DNA of 64,000 bases from JAJRPT01 sp964465945 (GCA_964465945.1 CAYXMM010000002.1:331102-395101); one strand, 5' to 3'. Shown: positions 44,800 through 55,023, numbered from the stretch's first letter. Numbers and translations are program-made. The notes: a model not told the origin generated them from the sequence alone.

Positions 44800-45272
44800 T
44801 TTAAATTATTAATTAAATCATCCACTTTTTGAATATTTATATTTTCGTAAAAAACTTCATTAATAGCAATCATTGGAGCGCCACCACAAGCACCCATACA
44901 CTCTGTCTCTTCCAACGAGAACAAACCATCAGGAGTAGTTTCATTATGTTTAATATTCAGTTTATTAGAAACATGATCATAAATTTCTTCACCATTACGA
45001 AGCATACAAGAAACATTCGTGCATACCTGAATATGATGCTTACCCATTGGCTTTTTAAAATACATAGTATAAAAGCTTGCTACACCATAAACATGAGAAT
45101 ATGGCAAACTTAAAAGTTCGGCAACATATTCCATAACCTCTTTAGAAAGCCAACCGAATTTATTTTGAGCCATCCACAAAACAGGCATTATAGCTGCTTT
45201 TTGATTAGGGTATTTAGCTTTATGATACTCAACTTTTTCAAGTTCTTCAGAGTTAAATTTAATTTCTTCCAT
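44796..45272 (-). CDS. nuoE: NADH-quinone oxidoreductase subunit E
   Basis: The 158-aa protein has the four cysteines of the [2Fe-2S] cluster N1a: Cys84 and Cys89 in 'VCTNVSCML' and Cys125 and Cys129 in 'ECMGACGGAP'. It is a normal-length NuoE, part of the NADH-oxidising module. nuoF and nuoG do not follow; a rhomboid-like gene overlaps its stop. Confidence 0.93.
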   Translation of the reverse strand: MEEIKFNSEELEKVEYHKAKYPNQKAAIMPVLWMAQNKFGWLSKEVMEYVAELLSLPYSHVYGVASFYTMYFKKPMGKHHIQVCTNVSCMLRNGEEIYDHVSNKLNIKHNETTPDGLFSLEETECMGACGGAPMIAINEVFYENINIQKVDDLINNLK

Positions 45273-45580
45273 TTTTACCTAAATAAAAAGTTTAAAGTCC
45301 TCAAAATTACAAAAATTTATGATATATTCATAAACCAAAAATAAATATATCTAAGTATAACGAAGTATTTGTCCTAATAATATTATATTATTAACAAAAA
45401 AAGTTCTAAACAAAAATAATTATCATTTTTCAACGCAAATTTAAAATAATAATATAATTAAATTCACTTAATCATAACAATAAATTATAACAATTATTTT
45501 TATTTGAATACAATTATTTAAAAAGTATAAATATATATAAATAATATACTTAACAACCAGTAAAAGTTAATTTTTTACAA
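45273..45580. other. AT-rich intergenic stretch, no gene seen
   Basis: About 308 bases with very high A+T and no open frame that looks coding. It carries the promoter for nuoE (minus); a TAATTTTG on the minus strand (plus 45302-45309) could be a -7 element, but no well-spaced -33 box is present. Nothing else was identified. Confidence 0.5.
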
Positions 45581-46426
45581 TTACATAAAATAATTATTAA
45601 CATGATTGTAATTTAGTTCATCAACAAATAACGAATCCCAGTTATCTGTTCCCTTGATTTCAGTTGCAACATTTTTAATATTATTCATTGCTGATAAAAT
45701 GAGTTTACCACCAATACTTATCCTATTTACTTTTAATCTTTTTAATTCAACAACTTCCATAGTGTTAGTTATTAGTATATTCAGAGGTAAATTTATAAAC
45801 GCTTTGAGTTCGGCAACTGTTTCAATTTCACTAACAAAAGGAACAAAAATTCCATTTGCACCTGCTTTTTCGTAGAATTTTGCCCTATTGATACAAATAT
45901 TTATTTTATCTTGTAAAGATTCATTTTGCAAAGTAAAACCATCAACTCTTGCGTTAATAAATAAATTGACTTTCATTTCATTACTTACCTTACGAGCAAT
46001 TTCAATAAGTTTTACTTGATGTTCAATATCATTAAGTATATTCGTTTTAGGATTACTATCTTCTAAGTTAATACCGACAGCTCCTACTTCAATAACACTA
46101 CTAATAAAATTAGCGAAACTTTCTAAATCATCTCGGTAATATCCTCCTTCTATATCAGCAGTAACAGGCACACTCACAACCCTTGCAATTCTGCCAATCG
46201 CTTCAATCATTAGTTCTGGTGGAATATTCTCCCCATCTTGATACCCAAGAGACCAAGCCATCCCAGCACTTGTTGTCGCAACAGCACTAAACCCAACTTC
46301 TTCAATCATTTTCGCCGAAACACAATCCCAAGCATTTGCAAGAAGTAAAGCCCTCCCAGTTATATGCAATGAATGAAACTGCTCGGCTAAATTATTTTGC
46401 TTAAAAGCATCAAACCTTTTATACAT
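45581..46426 (-). CDS. Isocitrate lyase/PEP mutase superfamily enzyme
   Basis: The 281-aa protein begins with 'GRALLLANAWDCVSAKMIEEVGFSAVATTSAG' and contains 'VPVTADIEGGYYRD' and 'GINLEDS', the pattern of PEP phosphonomutase-type enzymes (catalytic Asp, metal-binding region). The KKCGH-like loop of isocitrate lyase was not seen. It may act on C-C or C-P bonds of carboxylic acids. It lies 13 bases after a DUF2249 gene and could be in one operon. Confidence 0.8.
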   Translation of the reverse strand: MYKRFDAFKQNNLAEQFHSLHITGRALLLANAWDCVSAKMIEEVGFSAVATTSAGMAWSLGYQDGENIPPELMIEAIGRIARVVSVPVTADIEGGYYRDDLESFANFISSVIEVGAVGINLEDSNPKTNILNDIEHQVKLIEIARKVSNEMKVNLFINARVDGFTLQNESLQDKINICINRAKFYEKAGANGIFVPFVSEIETVAELKAFINLPLNILITNTMEVVELKRLKVNRISIGGKLILSAMNNIKNVATEIKGTDNWDSLFVDELNYNHVNNYFM

Positions 46427-46439
46427 GTGTTATCCTATT

Positions 46440-47189
46440 TTAATTAATAATTTTAGTTACCCTTACTTTCCATTCTTCTGGACCTTTAATTAAATATTCC
46501 CAACGGAATGGCTCATTGCTCTCTGCTTCCATCTGATAATAAAGTGGTTTTGGGTCATGGTCATTTATGAACTCAAATGCCTCGCCCGGCTTTATATCGG
46601 CAAATGCTTGATAAAACATCTCGTGTCTCTCTGTCGGAGGAAATGGTCGCACATCAAACTCATTAACAACTGAAAACCCAATATCGCCCAAACCACTATC
46701 TTTAATCTTAGTGATATGAACGATATACTCACCCGGAACTTCTTTCTTATACACCCATTTATGCATACCTGAAAATTTCTTGTTAAACAATTCTTGCACT
46801 TCGATTGGCACATCTTTCGTTAATATTTCCATTGTTGTGTTAGTCTTCATCATACCATAGCGGTGAAAAACCACCTTTTTCCATTCTTTATTATCTACTT
46901 TTCGTAAGTCTAACATTGTGGCAATATCCTTAAAATCTCTTCCAGTTGATGCTTGAATTTTAGTAACCTTAACTTTCCACTCCCTTCCACCTCTATTAAG
47001 ATATTCCCAACCAACAACATCGCCATAAATAGAGCAAAACTCATAGTAAAGTGGAATTGGATCATGATCATTAACAAAAGTGAAATCACTCTTTACTGGC
47101 AATTCCTTAAATAATTTCAACAATAACTCGTGGCGTTTAATTGGAATTAGAGTTCTAACATCTAATTCATCATAATTTATATTATCCAT
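46440..47189 (-). CDS. Tandem DUF2249 protein
   Basis: The 249-aa protein carries two copies of the DUF2249 domain, at about residues 8-80 and 178-249. Both show 'DVR...P..RHE', 'FVNDHDPIPLYYEF'-like and 'FINDHDPKPLYYQM' motifs, then 'WEYL..G..EWKV.VTKI'. The two are separated by a linker with a different fold. DUF2249 proteins are linked to nitrogen-oxide and redox metabolism in other bacteria, but the role here is not known. Confidence 0.8.
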   Translation of the reverse strand: MDNINYDELDVRTLIPIKRHELLLKLFKELPVKSDFTFVNDHDPIPLYYEFCSIYGDVVGWEYLNRGGREWKVKVTKIQASTGRDFKDIATMLDLRKVDNKEWKKVVFHRYGMMKTNTTMEILTKDVPIEVQELFNKKFSGMHKWVYKKEVPGEYIVHITKIKDSGLGDIGFSVVNEFDVRPFPPTERHEMFYQAFADIKPGEAFEFINDHDPKPLYYQMEAESNEPFRWEYLIKGPEEWKVRVTKIIN

Positions 47190-47397
47190 TTTGGACTTTC
47201 AATTGTTATTAAAAAGTTGTTTGAAAAAAGTAATTTACATTTTCCAAATTATTTAATACAAAAGTAAGGAGATACTTTTATTATGGCAAATGAAATATAG
47301 AAATAACTAAATTTAAGTATTTTTGTTAATAAGATATTTATAAATGTAAATATATAATTTGTAAATTTGTAAAGTTAATGAAACTAATTTATATAAA

Positions 47398-49650
47398 ATG
47401 ATTAAAGAACAATTATTTGGAAATTTAGACTTTCACAAAATTGAAAATGATAATGATTTTAAAGAAGATAGTGTACGTGAAGTAATAATTCTTCCAATTC
47501 TTCAATATTTAGGATATGAAAATAAAAACATCGTTAGAAGTAAATCTTTAGAACATCCTTTTCTTAAAATTGGTAGTAAAAAGAAAATTCCAATTAAACT
47601 TATTCCCGATTATTTATTAAAAGTTGAAGAAAACTACGCTTGGGTTTTAGATGCGAAATCACCCATTCAAGATGTGAATAATAGTGATAATGTAGAACAA
47701 GTTTACTCTTATGCTACTCACCCAGAAGTTAGAAGTACATATTTTGCTTTATGCAATGGGATTGAATTTTCACTTTATAGAAGAGAGCAAACAAATGAGC
47801 CAATTTTATTTTTTGGGTTAGATGAAATTGAATATTATTGGGATAGATTAAAAATGTTTTTATCTCCAAGTAGCTTTCAAATTGGGAAAAATTTCACTTA
47901 CGATAATATTGCAACAACAAACAATAATAAAGGGTTTGACTACATATCAAGACCGCTTCTTGAAGAAATAGTCGTTAAAAAGCAACAAGCTAAAAGGCAT
48001 TTCGGAGTTCACGGCTACTTTACAAAACAAGCATGGAATGTTGTTGCTGAGTATATTAAAAACTTCACGAAACCCGGCGATTTAGTTCTTGACCCTTTTG
48101 GTGGTAGTGGAGTTACCCTTGTTGAGGCATTGATGAATAACAGAAGTGGGATTCACATTGACATTAACCCTATGGCTGTATTTCTTGTTCAATCGCTGCT
48201 AAATCCCGTTGTTAAAGCAGATTTAGCTATCAGCTATGACAATATTATAAAAGAATATAGCGAAAATGAACCAAAAACCGAAAGTGAAATTAAAAAAGCA
48301 ATTAAAATTTATCCGCAACCCAAACCTTTACCACTCCCTAATGGCTCGGACGTTGATACTGTCGATAAACTTTTTAGTCCTAAACAATTAGCACAATTAG
48401 GATTCTTGAAACATTTAATCTTAAAGCAAGAAAACTCACATATTAGAGATACTTTTTTATTAGCATTTTCTGGTGTTGTTACAAGAGTTAATCTTACGTA
48501 TCATATAAGTACTTCTATAAAAGCAAAGTCTGGATTTGGTGGCAATGCAAGCGCTTTTATGTATTATCGATATAGAATAGCAAAAGAACCGACAGAGGTA
48601 GATGTTTTAGAATGTTTTAACCTAAGATACAAAGCAATATTAAAAGCAAAAAAGGAAATTGAATATTTTATAAATGAAAACACAATAAATAATGCGCAAA
48701 TAATTAAGGGTTCAGCAACAAATTTAAGTTTTATACCAAAGGAAAGCGTAGATTATATATACACCGACCCCCCTTATGGTAAAAAAATACCATATTTAGA
48801 TTTATCTTCAATGTGGAATGCTTGGTTAGATTTAGAAGTAACTGAGGAAGATTACAAACAAGAAGCAATAGAAGGTGGCGAGCATAACAAAAGTAAAAAC
48901 GATTACAATAACTTAATTTCTCAAAGCATAAAAGAAATGTATAGAGTATTAAAATTTGATAGATGGCTTTCCTTTGTTTTCGCTCACAAAGACCCAGAAT
49001 TTTGGCATTTGATAATAGAAACTTCTGAAAATTGTGGATTTGAATATATAGGCGCTGTGTCCCAAAATAATGGGCAGACAAGTTTTAAGAAAAGACAAAA
49101 CCCATTTACAGTGCTTTCAGGGCAATTAATAGTAAATTTCCGCAAAGTTCGCAATCCTAAAGCCATTTTAAAAGCAAATTTAGGGGTCGACATTTTTGAA
49201 ATAATTATGCAAACTATTGAAGGGATTATTGCTAAAAATAATGGTGCAACACTGGAGCAAATAAATGATGAATTAATTATTAAGGGATTAGAACTTGGCT
49301 TCCTTGATTTACTTAAAAAAGAGTATACTGACCTAACACCTATTTTACTTAGTAACTTTGATTATGACGACGCAACGGAACAATTTAAAATTAAAAATGA
49401 TGCAAAATTCAGAACTCATATTGATGTTAAATTAAGGATAAGATATTATTTAATTAGTTATTTAAGACGCTCGGAAAGAGAAGGCAAAAATCCACATTTT
49501 AATGATATTATTTTAGCAATTTTGCCATTGCTAAAAAATGGAATAACCCCAGAAAACCAAACTATACTTAGCGTTTTAGAGGACATTGGTGAAAGAGTCG
49601 GCGAAGATAGTTGGAAACTGAAACAAGAAGGACAAAACACGTTATTCTAA
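47398..49650 (+). CDS. Nuclease-methyltransferase fusion (type IIG-like restriction-modification)
   Basis: The 750-aa protein has an N-terminal HsdR-N-like nuclease domain with the PD-(D/E)xK arrangement: PD at residues 70-71 and DAK at 85-87. A methyltransferase domain follows: motif I DPFGGSG (232-238) and catalytic DPPY (457-460). The roughly 220 residues between them could hold target recognition, and a C-terminal domain of about 170 residues is of unknown fold. It is a self-contained restriction-modification gene. No specificity or separate nuclease gene is nearby, and no mobile element flanks it. Confidence 0.7.
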   Translation: MIKEQLFGNLDFHKIENDNDFKEDSVREVIILPILQYLGYENKNIVRSKSLEHPFLKIGSKKKIPIKLIPDYLLKVEENYAWVLDAKSPIQDVNNSDNVEQVYSYATHPEVRSTYFALCNGIEFSLYRREQTNEPILFFGLDEIEYYWDRLKMFLSPSSFQIGKNFTYDNIATTNNNKGFDYISRPLLEEIVVKKQQAKRHFGVHGYFTKQAWNVVAEYIKNFTKPGDLVLDPFGGSGVTLVEALMNNRSGIHIDINPMAVFLVQSLLNPVVKADLAISYDNIIKEYSENEPKTESEIKKAIKIYPQPKPLPLPNGSDVDTVDKLFSPKQLAQLGFLKHLILKQENSHIRDTFLLAFSGVVTRVNLTYHISTSIKAKSGFGGNASAFMYYRYRIAKEPTEVDVLECFNLRYKAILKAKKEIEYFINENTINNAQIIKGSATNLSFIPKESVDYIYTDPPYGKKIPYLDLSSMWNAWLDLEVTEEDYKQEAIEGGEHNKSKNDYNNLISQSIKEMYRVLKFDRWLSFVFAHKDPEFWHLIIETSENCGFEYIGAVSQNNGQTSFKKRQNPFTVLSGQLIVNFRKVRNPKAILKANLGVDIFEIIMQTIEGIIAKNNGATLEQINDELIIKGLELGFLDLLKKEYTDLTPILLSNFDYDDATEQFKIKNDAKFRTHIDVKLRIRYYLISYLRRSEREGKNPHFNDIILAILPLLKNGITPENQTILSVLEDIGERVGEDSWKLKQEGQNTLF

Positions 49651-49717
49651 TATAAGTAATCTTAGTTTCTCTAATTTTTCATAAATTTGCAAGTTTGAAC
49701 CTAAAAATTTAATAATA

Positions 49718-50758
49718 ATGAACAAAGATATTCAACTTCTCGGACTTGGAAATGCACTTATTGATTTACAATACCTTGTAAGCGACCAAGAACTAATCGA
49801 CCTAAAATTTGAAAAAGGCACAATGACTCTTGTCGATTTCGACAAGCAAAAAGAAATAATGGAAAAGTTCTCCGATAGGGGACAACACAAAATGAGCGGT
49901 GGCTCTGCGGCTAATACTATTATCTCGTTTGCAAATCTTGGAGGGAAAGCCGCTTACGAAAGTTATCTTGGAAATGATGAATTAGGTGAATTTTACTCAA
50001 ATGAATTTAATGAACTTGGCATTAAACTCAGTGCCACAAAAACTAATGATGATTTAACTGGAACAAGTTTTGTATTAATAACACCAGACTCCGAAAGAAC
50101 TATGGTTACTGCATTAGGCGCAAACACAAAGCATAACAAAAATGACATTAATGAAGAATTAATCAAAAGAAGTGAATGGCTATATATCGAAGGATACAAA
50201 CTCACAGACCCACAATCAGCAGAAGCCGTTTTCCATTCTATTGATATTGCAAATAACAACAACACCAAAATTGCACTTTCATTTTCAGATAAATTTATAG
50301 TAGACTTTTTCCGAGACCCACTTGATAAAGTAATCAAACACTCAAACCTAATTTTCTGCAATGAATTAGAAGCAAAATCTTATACCGGCTCAGAAAAAAC
50401 AATTTACACTTTTGAAAAACTAAAAGATATTGTGCCAAATCTTGCCTTAACATTAGGAGCAAATGGCTCATTAATTCATTGGGGTAAAGATAATTTACAT
50501 ATACCCTCGTATTCGGCTAATCTGATAGACACAACAGGAGCAGGGGATATGTATGCAGGTGCGTTTTTATATGGGATAATAAATTCTGGCAATCCACTTT
50601 ACGCTGGTCATCTTGCTTCAAGGGCTTCTGCATCTATCGTTAGCCAACTTGGTGCGCGATTAAAAGACGATATTAAAATATTAAAAGAAGAAATTGACAA
50701 TAAAGAAAAGATTGGCGAGTTAAAAGAATTTTTCTCAACATTTTCTGAATTAAATTAA
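49718..50758 (+). CDS. PfkB family sugar/nucleoside kinase (adenosine kinase-like)
   Basis: The 346-aa protein has the PfkB features: an N-terminal 'GLGNALIDLQYLV' strand, 'SGGSAANTIISFANLGGKAAYES', and the C-terminal 'DTTGAGDMYAGAFLYG' signature with the catalytic Asp. The spacing and 'NTKHNKNDINEELI'-type middle section resemble adenosine/nucleoside kinases in Bacteroidota. Substrate is inferred, not proven. A TAAATTTG sequence at 49682-49689 may be its promoter -7 box. Confidence 0.85.
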   Translation: MNKDIQLLGLGNALIDLQYLVSDQELIDLKFEKGTMTLVDFDKQKEIMEKFSDRGQHKMSGGSAANTIISFANLGGKAAYESYLGNDELGEFYSNEFNELGIKLSATKTNDDLTGTSFVLITPDSERTMVTALGANTKHNKNDINEELIKRSEWLYIEGYKLTDPQSAEAVFHSIDIANNNNTKIALSFSDKFIVDFFRDPLDKVIKHSNLIFCNELEAKSYTGSEKTIYTFEKLKDIVPNLALTLGANGSLIHWGKDNLHIPSYSANLIDTTGAGDMYAGAFLYGIINSGNPLYAGHLASRASASIVSQLGARLKDDIKILKEEIDNKEKIGELKEFFSTFSELN

Positions 50759-50824
50759 CATTTCAAATTTAGACAATGTTTAATTTACTTTTTCGTTAAT
50801 GTCCTAAATTAAAAATGAGAGTTT

Positions 50825-52744
50825 ATGAATTTATTATTAAAATTTACAATAGTAATTAGCTTATTAACAACTTCACTTTTTGCAACATCCGAACATTTAA
50901 GAATAAAAGGAAACACGACAAACCTTAACCCAAAAGCAGGTGAGGAATTTGAAATTCAACTAGATTTCGAACTTGACAAATATTGGCATGCTTACACTAC
51001 AGAAGTTCAAATAAGTAAAGAAGGCATTGGACCTCAGACAACAGAAATAATTATGTATCCTGAAAATATGGTTGAATTGATAGGTGAAATCCAATTCCCA
51101 GAACCATCACATAAATATGATGAAGGATTTGAAATGAATGTTAATTACTTTAATAACAAACATAGCTACGTATTAAAGTTAAAAGCATTAAAAAACATAG
51201 ATATAATCAAAGATAGTTTATTTGCAGAAGTGTATATTCAAATCTGTGACACAGCAAGATGTCTGCCCGCTGAACCTTATAATGTATATCTTACTAATAA
51301 AATCGAAAAAACCGAACTCTACTACGTGCCAGCAGAACACGGAAAAAAAGATGCAAAATCTACAACCGAAAACGTAACAGAATCTGCAAAAGAAATAGCA
51401 AATGCTAAAAGCGAAGGAATTTGGAGCTTCCTTTGGCTTGCTATAACCTCCGGTGCCTTAGCCCTTTTAACTCCTTGCGTTTTTCCAATGATTCCAATCA
51501 CAGTTTCATTCTTCACAAAACGTTCCGAAAAAGCAAACGCAAAGGGCTTACGAGATTCATTATTATTCGCTTTTGGAATCATCTCCACATTCACAATTTT
51601 TGGCTTTGCAATGGCGCTTATTGTAGGTCCAACCGGTATTAGAGACTTTGCAACAAACCCATTCGTGAATTTATTCATAGCCACAATATTTATTGTATTT
51701 GCTTTAAACTTATTCGGTGCTTTTGAAATCCAAGTTCCCACAGGCATAATGAATAAATTAAATGCAAAATCACAAGGTAGCGGAGTAGGAAGTATATTAT
51801 TGATGGGCTTAGTTTTCTCTTTGACCTCATTTACCTGCACAGTACCTTTTGTTGGAACTGCACTAATTTCTTCAACAGGAGGAGAATGGTTCTACCCTGT
51901 AATTGGAATGCTCGGCTTTTCCGCTACATTTGCAATTCCATTCTTTTTATTCGCTTTATTCCCAAGTTTATTGAAAAACTTACCGAAAGCAGGTGGCTGG
52001 ATGAATAACCTAAAAGTAGTAATGGGATTTTTAGAAGTTGCCGCTGCGATTAAGTTCTTGTCAAATACTGATTTAGTCTGGGACTGGCAATTACTTACAC
52101 GAGAAACTTTCCTTTCAATTTGGATAGCTTGTGGAGTTTTGATTGTTGTTTATTTACTTGGCTTTATTAAAATGAAACTTGATTCGGAAATTGATAGATT
52201 AAGCGCTACAAGAACGGTTTGGGCTATTGTATTTGCATCCGTAACAATATATTTATTCTCTGGCTTATTTGGAAAGCCACTTGGAGAGTTGGACGCATTC
52301 TTACCCCCAAAAGGTTATGGCGGTAGTGCAGCAATACAGTCAGGTATAGGATTAAGCGACAACAGCAACGCTACTCCAGCATATAACGAAGCAGAATGGT
52401 ATAAGGATTATAATAAAGCACTTGAAGTGGCTAAAAAAGAGAATAAAAAAATGTTCTTAGATTTTACCGGCTGGACTTGTACAAACTGCCGTTGGATGGA
52501 AGCAAACTATTTCCCTGACCCTGAAGTAGCAACTTTAATGAAAGATATGATTAAAGTGAAATTATACACAGATAGAAGAAAAGAACCAGAACTATCAAAC
52601 AAAAAAATGCAGGAAGAACGATTTAATTCTATTGACTTACCATTATACGTAATTCAAGACCCGAATGAAAACGTCTTAGGTACAAAAGTCTTTACTCGCG
52701 ACAAACAAGAGTTTTTAAACTTTCTTCATAAAGGTGCAAATTAA
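50825..52744 (+). CDS. dsbD: Thiol:disulfide interchange protein DsbD
   Basis: The 639-aa protein has a signal peptide, an N-terminal DsbD-alpha-like domain (to about 195), a central eight-helix membrane domain with Cys in 'LLTPCVFPMIPIT' and 'FTCTVPFVGTAL', and a C-terminal thioredoxin domain with 'FTGWTCTNCRWME' (CxxC). It passes electrons from cytosolic thioredoxin to the periplasm. All reactive cysteine pairs of the central and C-terminal domains are present. Confidence 0.88.
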   Translation: MNLLLKFTIVISLLTTSLFATSEHLRIKGNTTNLNPKAGEEFEIQLDFELDKYWHAYTTEVQISKEGIGPQTTEIIMYPENMVELIGEIQFPEPSHKYDEGFEMNVNYFNNKHSYVLKLKALKNIDIIKDSLFAEVYIQICDTARCLPAEPYNVYLTNKIEKTELYYVPAEHGKKDAKSTTENVTESAKEIANAKSEGIWSFLWLAITSGALALLTPCVFPMIPITVSFFTKRSEKANAKGLRDSLLFAFGIISTFTIFGFAMALIVGPTGIRDFATNPFVNLFIATIFIVFALNLFGAFEIQVPTGIMNKLNAKSQGSGVGSILLMGLVFSLTSFTCTVPFVGTALISSTGGEWFYPVIGMLGFSATFAIPFFLFALFPSLLKNLPKAGGWMNNLKVVMGFLEVAAAIKFLSNTDLVWDWQLLTRETFLSIWIACGVLIVVYLLGFIKMKLDSEIDRLSATRTVWAIVFASVTIYLFSGLFGKPLGELDAFLPPKGYGGSAAIQSGIGLSDNSNATPAYNEAEWYKDYNKALEVAKKENKKMFLDFTGWTCTNCRWMEANYFPDPEVATLMKDMIKVKLYTDRRKEPELSNKKMQEERFNSIDLPLYVIQDPNENVLGTKVFTRDKQEFLNFLHKGAN

Positions 52745-53464
52745 TTGATTTTCAACTTATTTAATAAAAAAACAAAGTTCATAGATTCAGGGACCTGCGA
52801 ACCACAATTTAATATGGACTTTGATTTAGAATTATTAAATAAATTAGATAATTCAGAGGTAGAAGCATATTTCAGAATTTATGCGTGGAAACCCTACGCA
52901 ATTTCATTGGGTATGAACCAAAAAGAAGATGAAATAGATATAGAAAGTTTAAAAAAAGATAATTTTGCCATAGTGCGTCGCCCAACAGGGGGAAGAGCCG
53001 TTTTTCATGCCAACGAACTCACATACTCTTACGTAACAAAGTTAGATAAACATAGTAAAAGCGAAATATACAAACTAATTCATATTGAATTTGATAAGAT
53101 TTTAAAACTTTTAGACATAAACTCAGACTTTGCGAAAGCAAACGCTGATTTTAGAAATATATATAAAAGTTCAGAAAGTAGGAACCTATGTTTTGCTTCA
53201 ACAGCAAAATACGAAGTTGAAATAGGAGGGAGGAAGTTAATAGGTTCGGCACAAAGAATTATAGAAGATAAACTACTCCAACACGGCTCAATTCCAATTG
53301 GTAACACCCATTTAAACATAGTAAATTACCTTAATACCTCAAACAAAACAAAATTAAAAGAAATATTAAACTCAAAATCAACAGATATTACAACACATAA
53401 TTCAGAAATAAAAAACTATGATAATTTTGCTGTTATTATAAAAAAGTATTTTAACATTTATTGA
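52745..53464 (+). CDS. lplA: Lipoate-protein ligase family protein
   Basis: The TTG start follows the dsbD TAA directly. The 239-aa product has the ligase core: 'AYAISLGMNQKED'-like binding loop, 'IVRRPTGGRAVFH' (about residues 77-88) and 'GRKLIGSAQR' with the Lys of the active site, then a C-terminal accessory domain. It attaches lipoate or octanoate to E2/GcvH proteins. The stop overlaps the next gene's TTG start. Confidence 0.8.
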   Translation: MIFNLFNKKTKFIDSGTCEPQFNMDFDLELLNKLDNSEVEAYFRIYAWKPYAISLGMNQKEDEIDIESLKKDNFAIVRRPTGGRAVFHANELTYSYVTKLDKHSKSEIYKLIHIEFDKILKLLDINSDFAKANADFRNIYKSSESRNLCFASTAKYEVEIGGRKLIGSAQRIIEDKLLQHGSIPIGNTHLNIVNYLNTSNKTKLKEILNSKSTDITTHNSEIKNYDNFAVIIKKYFNIY

Positions 53465-55023
53465 AAAAACATCTACCATACCTATTTACCATTTCAGCTA
53501 TATTCACATTAGTTCTAACTATTGTTGGCTTAGGAGGAGAATATCCAATAGGCGACGACTGGTCATATAATTTAGCATTAAAGCATCTCATTGAGCATAA
53601 TGAGGTTAAGTTGACTGGATGGACTTCAATGCCATTAATAACTCAATTATACACAGGAAAACTATTTTCCTTTGGTGAGTTTAGTTATATTAACGCCCGA
53701 ATATCTACACTATGTCTATCATTTCTAAACTTAATAATCATCTACTTTTTATCCTTTAAATTTACAAAAAACAATAAAATCAGTATTATTGCTTCACTTT
53801 TACTTCTGGTTTTACCAGAATATCTAATGCTTTCTTTCTCGTTTAATACTGATGTTCAATATTTATTTTGGTTTTTGTTAACTCTACTAACTTTATTAAA
53901 ATACTTAGAAATAAATAAGATTACTTGGCTAATTTCCACTTTCATTTTCTACACCATATCTATTTTATTGCGAGATTTAACATTTATAATCCCAACCGCA
54001 TTAATAACCTATGAAATAATAAATAAAATAAAATTTAAAGCAATCAATATAAAAAATATTTTAATTTCATTAGTTATGATTATAGTATTTATAATTACAT
54101 CATTCTTATTCAGGCAATTTTTAGAGTCAAACCATAATCTACCTATTTTATTTGACATACAAAAGGAAAATCTATTTAAAACATTATCAAACCCAATTTT
54201 CACTATTTCTCAAATAACAAAATCAAGTTTTAAAATTATTATTTATCTTGGAATTTTTCTTTTTACACCAATATTTCTACTACACAACAAATTTTCCAAA
54301 TTAAATTTAAAAAAGACTTTGTTGTCCCTTTTAATTGCATTTACACTCATCTTGACATTAATTTTGTCCCAAAACGAAAAAATACTAACTTATTTATTTT
54401 ATGACTATATAATGGAAGCAAATTATCTAATTAATGATATTAAATTTCAAATTTTTGCCTATTCATTAATCACTTTAGGTATATTTTCAACAATCTATTA
54501 TATTACCAATAAACAATTTCAATTTAATAAAGAAAAATTACTTATTTTATTCATAGGACTACTTTATATAATATTATTTTCATTAGTACTGCCATTTACT
54601 CGTTACCTAATGCTTTTAGTACCGTTGCTGTTTATTGTCTTGATTAATCTTAAAATGACAAATATAAAAGTTGGAATCACTTACATATTATTTCTTTTTA
54701 TCATCATCTCAATACCCATGGTCAAGGATTTCAATGAAATTAATTCTAATAAATTAAAAGTAATAAATAAACTAACATCGGAAAACATAAAAACAGAGAA
54801 TATTAGTGCAGGATTTGAATTTTCTGGCTGGTATAACTATTCTGATGACAAAAAAATAATCAAAGATTATTACTGGGACAGAAATACAATATATTTAATA
54901 TCAACACAAAAAAAACAAGAATATAAAACTATTGATAGCATGAAAATACAATTATATAATATATTTAAAAATGATTATTATCTCTATATACAAAAAAATA
55001 AGAGGCATTTGCCTCTTAATTAA
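53461..55023 (+). CDS. GT-C family membrane glycosyltransferase (ArnT/PMT-like)
   Basis: The 520-aa protein has about 11 membrane segments. An early acidic loop 'YPIGDDWSYNLALKHLIEHN' (about residues 29-48) is the typical metal/donor-binding loop of GT-C (family 39) transferases using lipid-linked sugars. Start is TTG, coupled to the previous gene. The last codons lie in a terminator hairpin. Substrate unknown. Confidence 0.7.
   Translation: MKKHLPYLFTISAIFTLVLTIVGLGGEYPIGDDWSYNLALKHLIEHNEVKLTGWTSMPLITQLYTGKLFSFGEFSYINARISTLCLSFLNLIIIYFLSFKFTKNNKISIIASLLLLVLPEYLMLSFSFNTDVQYLFWFLLTLLTLLKYLEINKITWLISTFIFYTISILLRDLTFIIPTALITYEIINKIKFKAINIKNILISLVMIIVFIITSFLFRQFLESNHNLPILFDIQKENLFKTLSNPIFTISQITKSSFKIIIYLGIFLFTPIFLLHNKFSKLNLKKTLLSLLIAFTLILTLILSQNEKILTYLFYDYIMEANYLINDIKFQIFAYSLITLGIFSTIYYITNKQFQFNKEKLLILFIGLLYIILFSLVLPFTRYLMLLVPLLFIVLINLKMTNIKVGITYILFLFIIISIPMVKDFNEINSNKLKVINKLTSENIKTENISAGFEFSGWYNYSDDKKIIKDYYWDRNTIYLISTQKKQEYKTIDSMKIQLYNIFKNDYYLYIQKNKRHLPLN
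54992..55022. terminator. Convergent terminator between the GT-C gene and greA
   Basis: TAAGAGGC pairs with GCCTCTTA around ATTT. A T- or A-rich tract follows on each side, so it can end transcription of both converging genes. The hairpin covers the last codons of the + strand gene. Confidence 0.7.

Noticed and set aside
47321..47369. TTTTG and TAAATTTG upstream of the nuclease-methyltransferase gene
   Set aside because: Spacing of 36 bases between the boxes is too long for a Bacteroidota promoter; single TAnnTTTG hits are frequent by chance in this AT-rich DNA.
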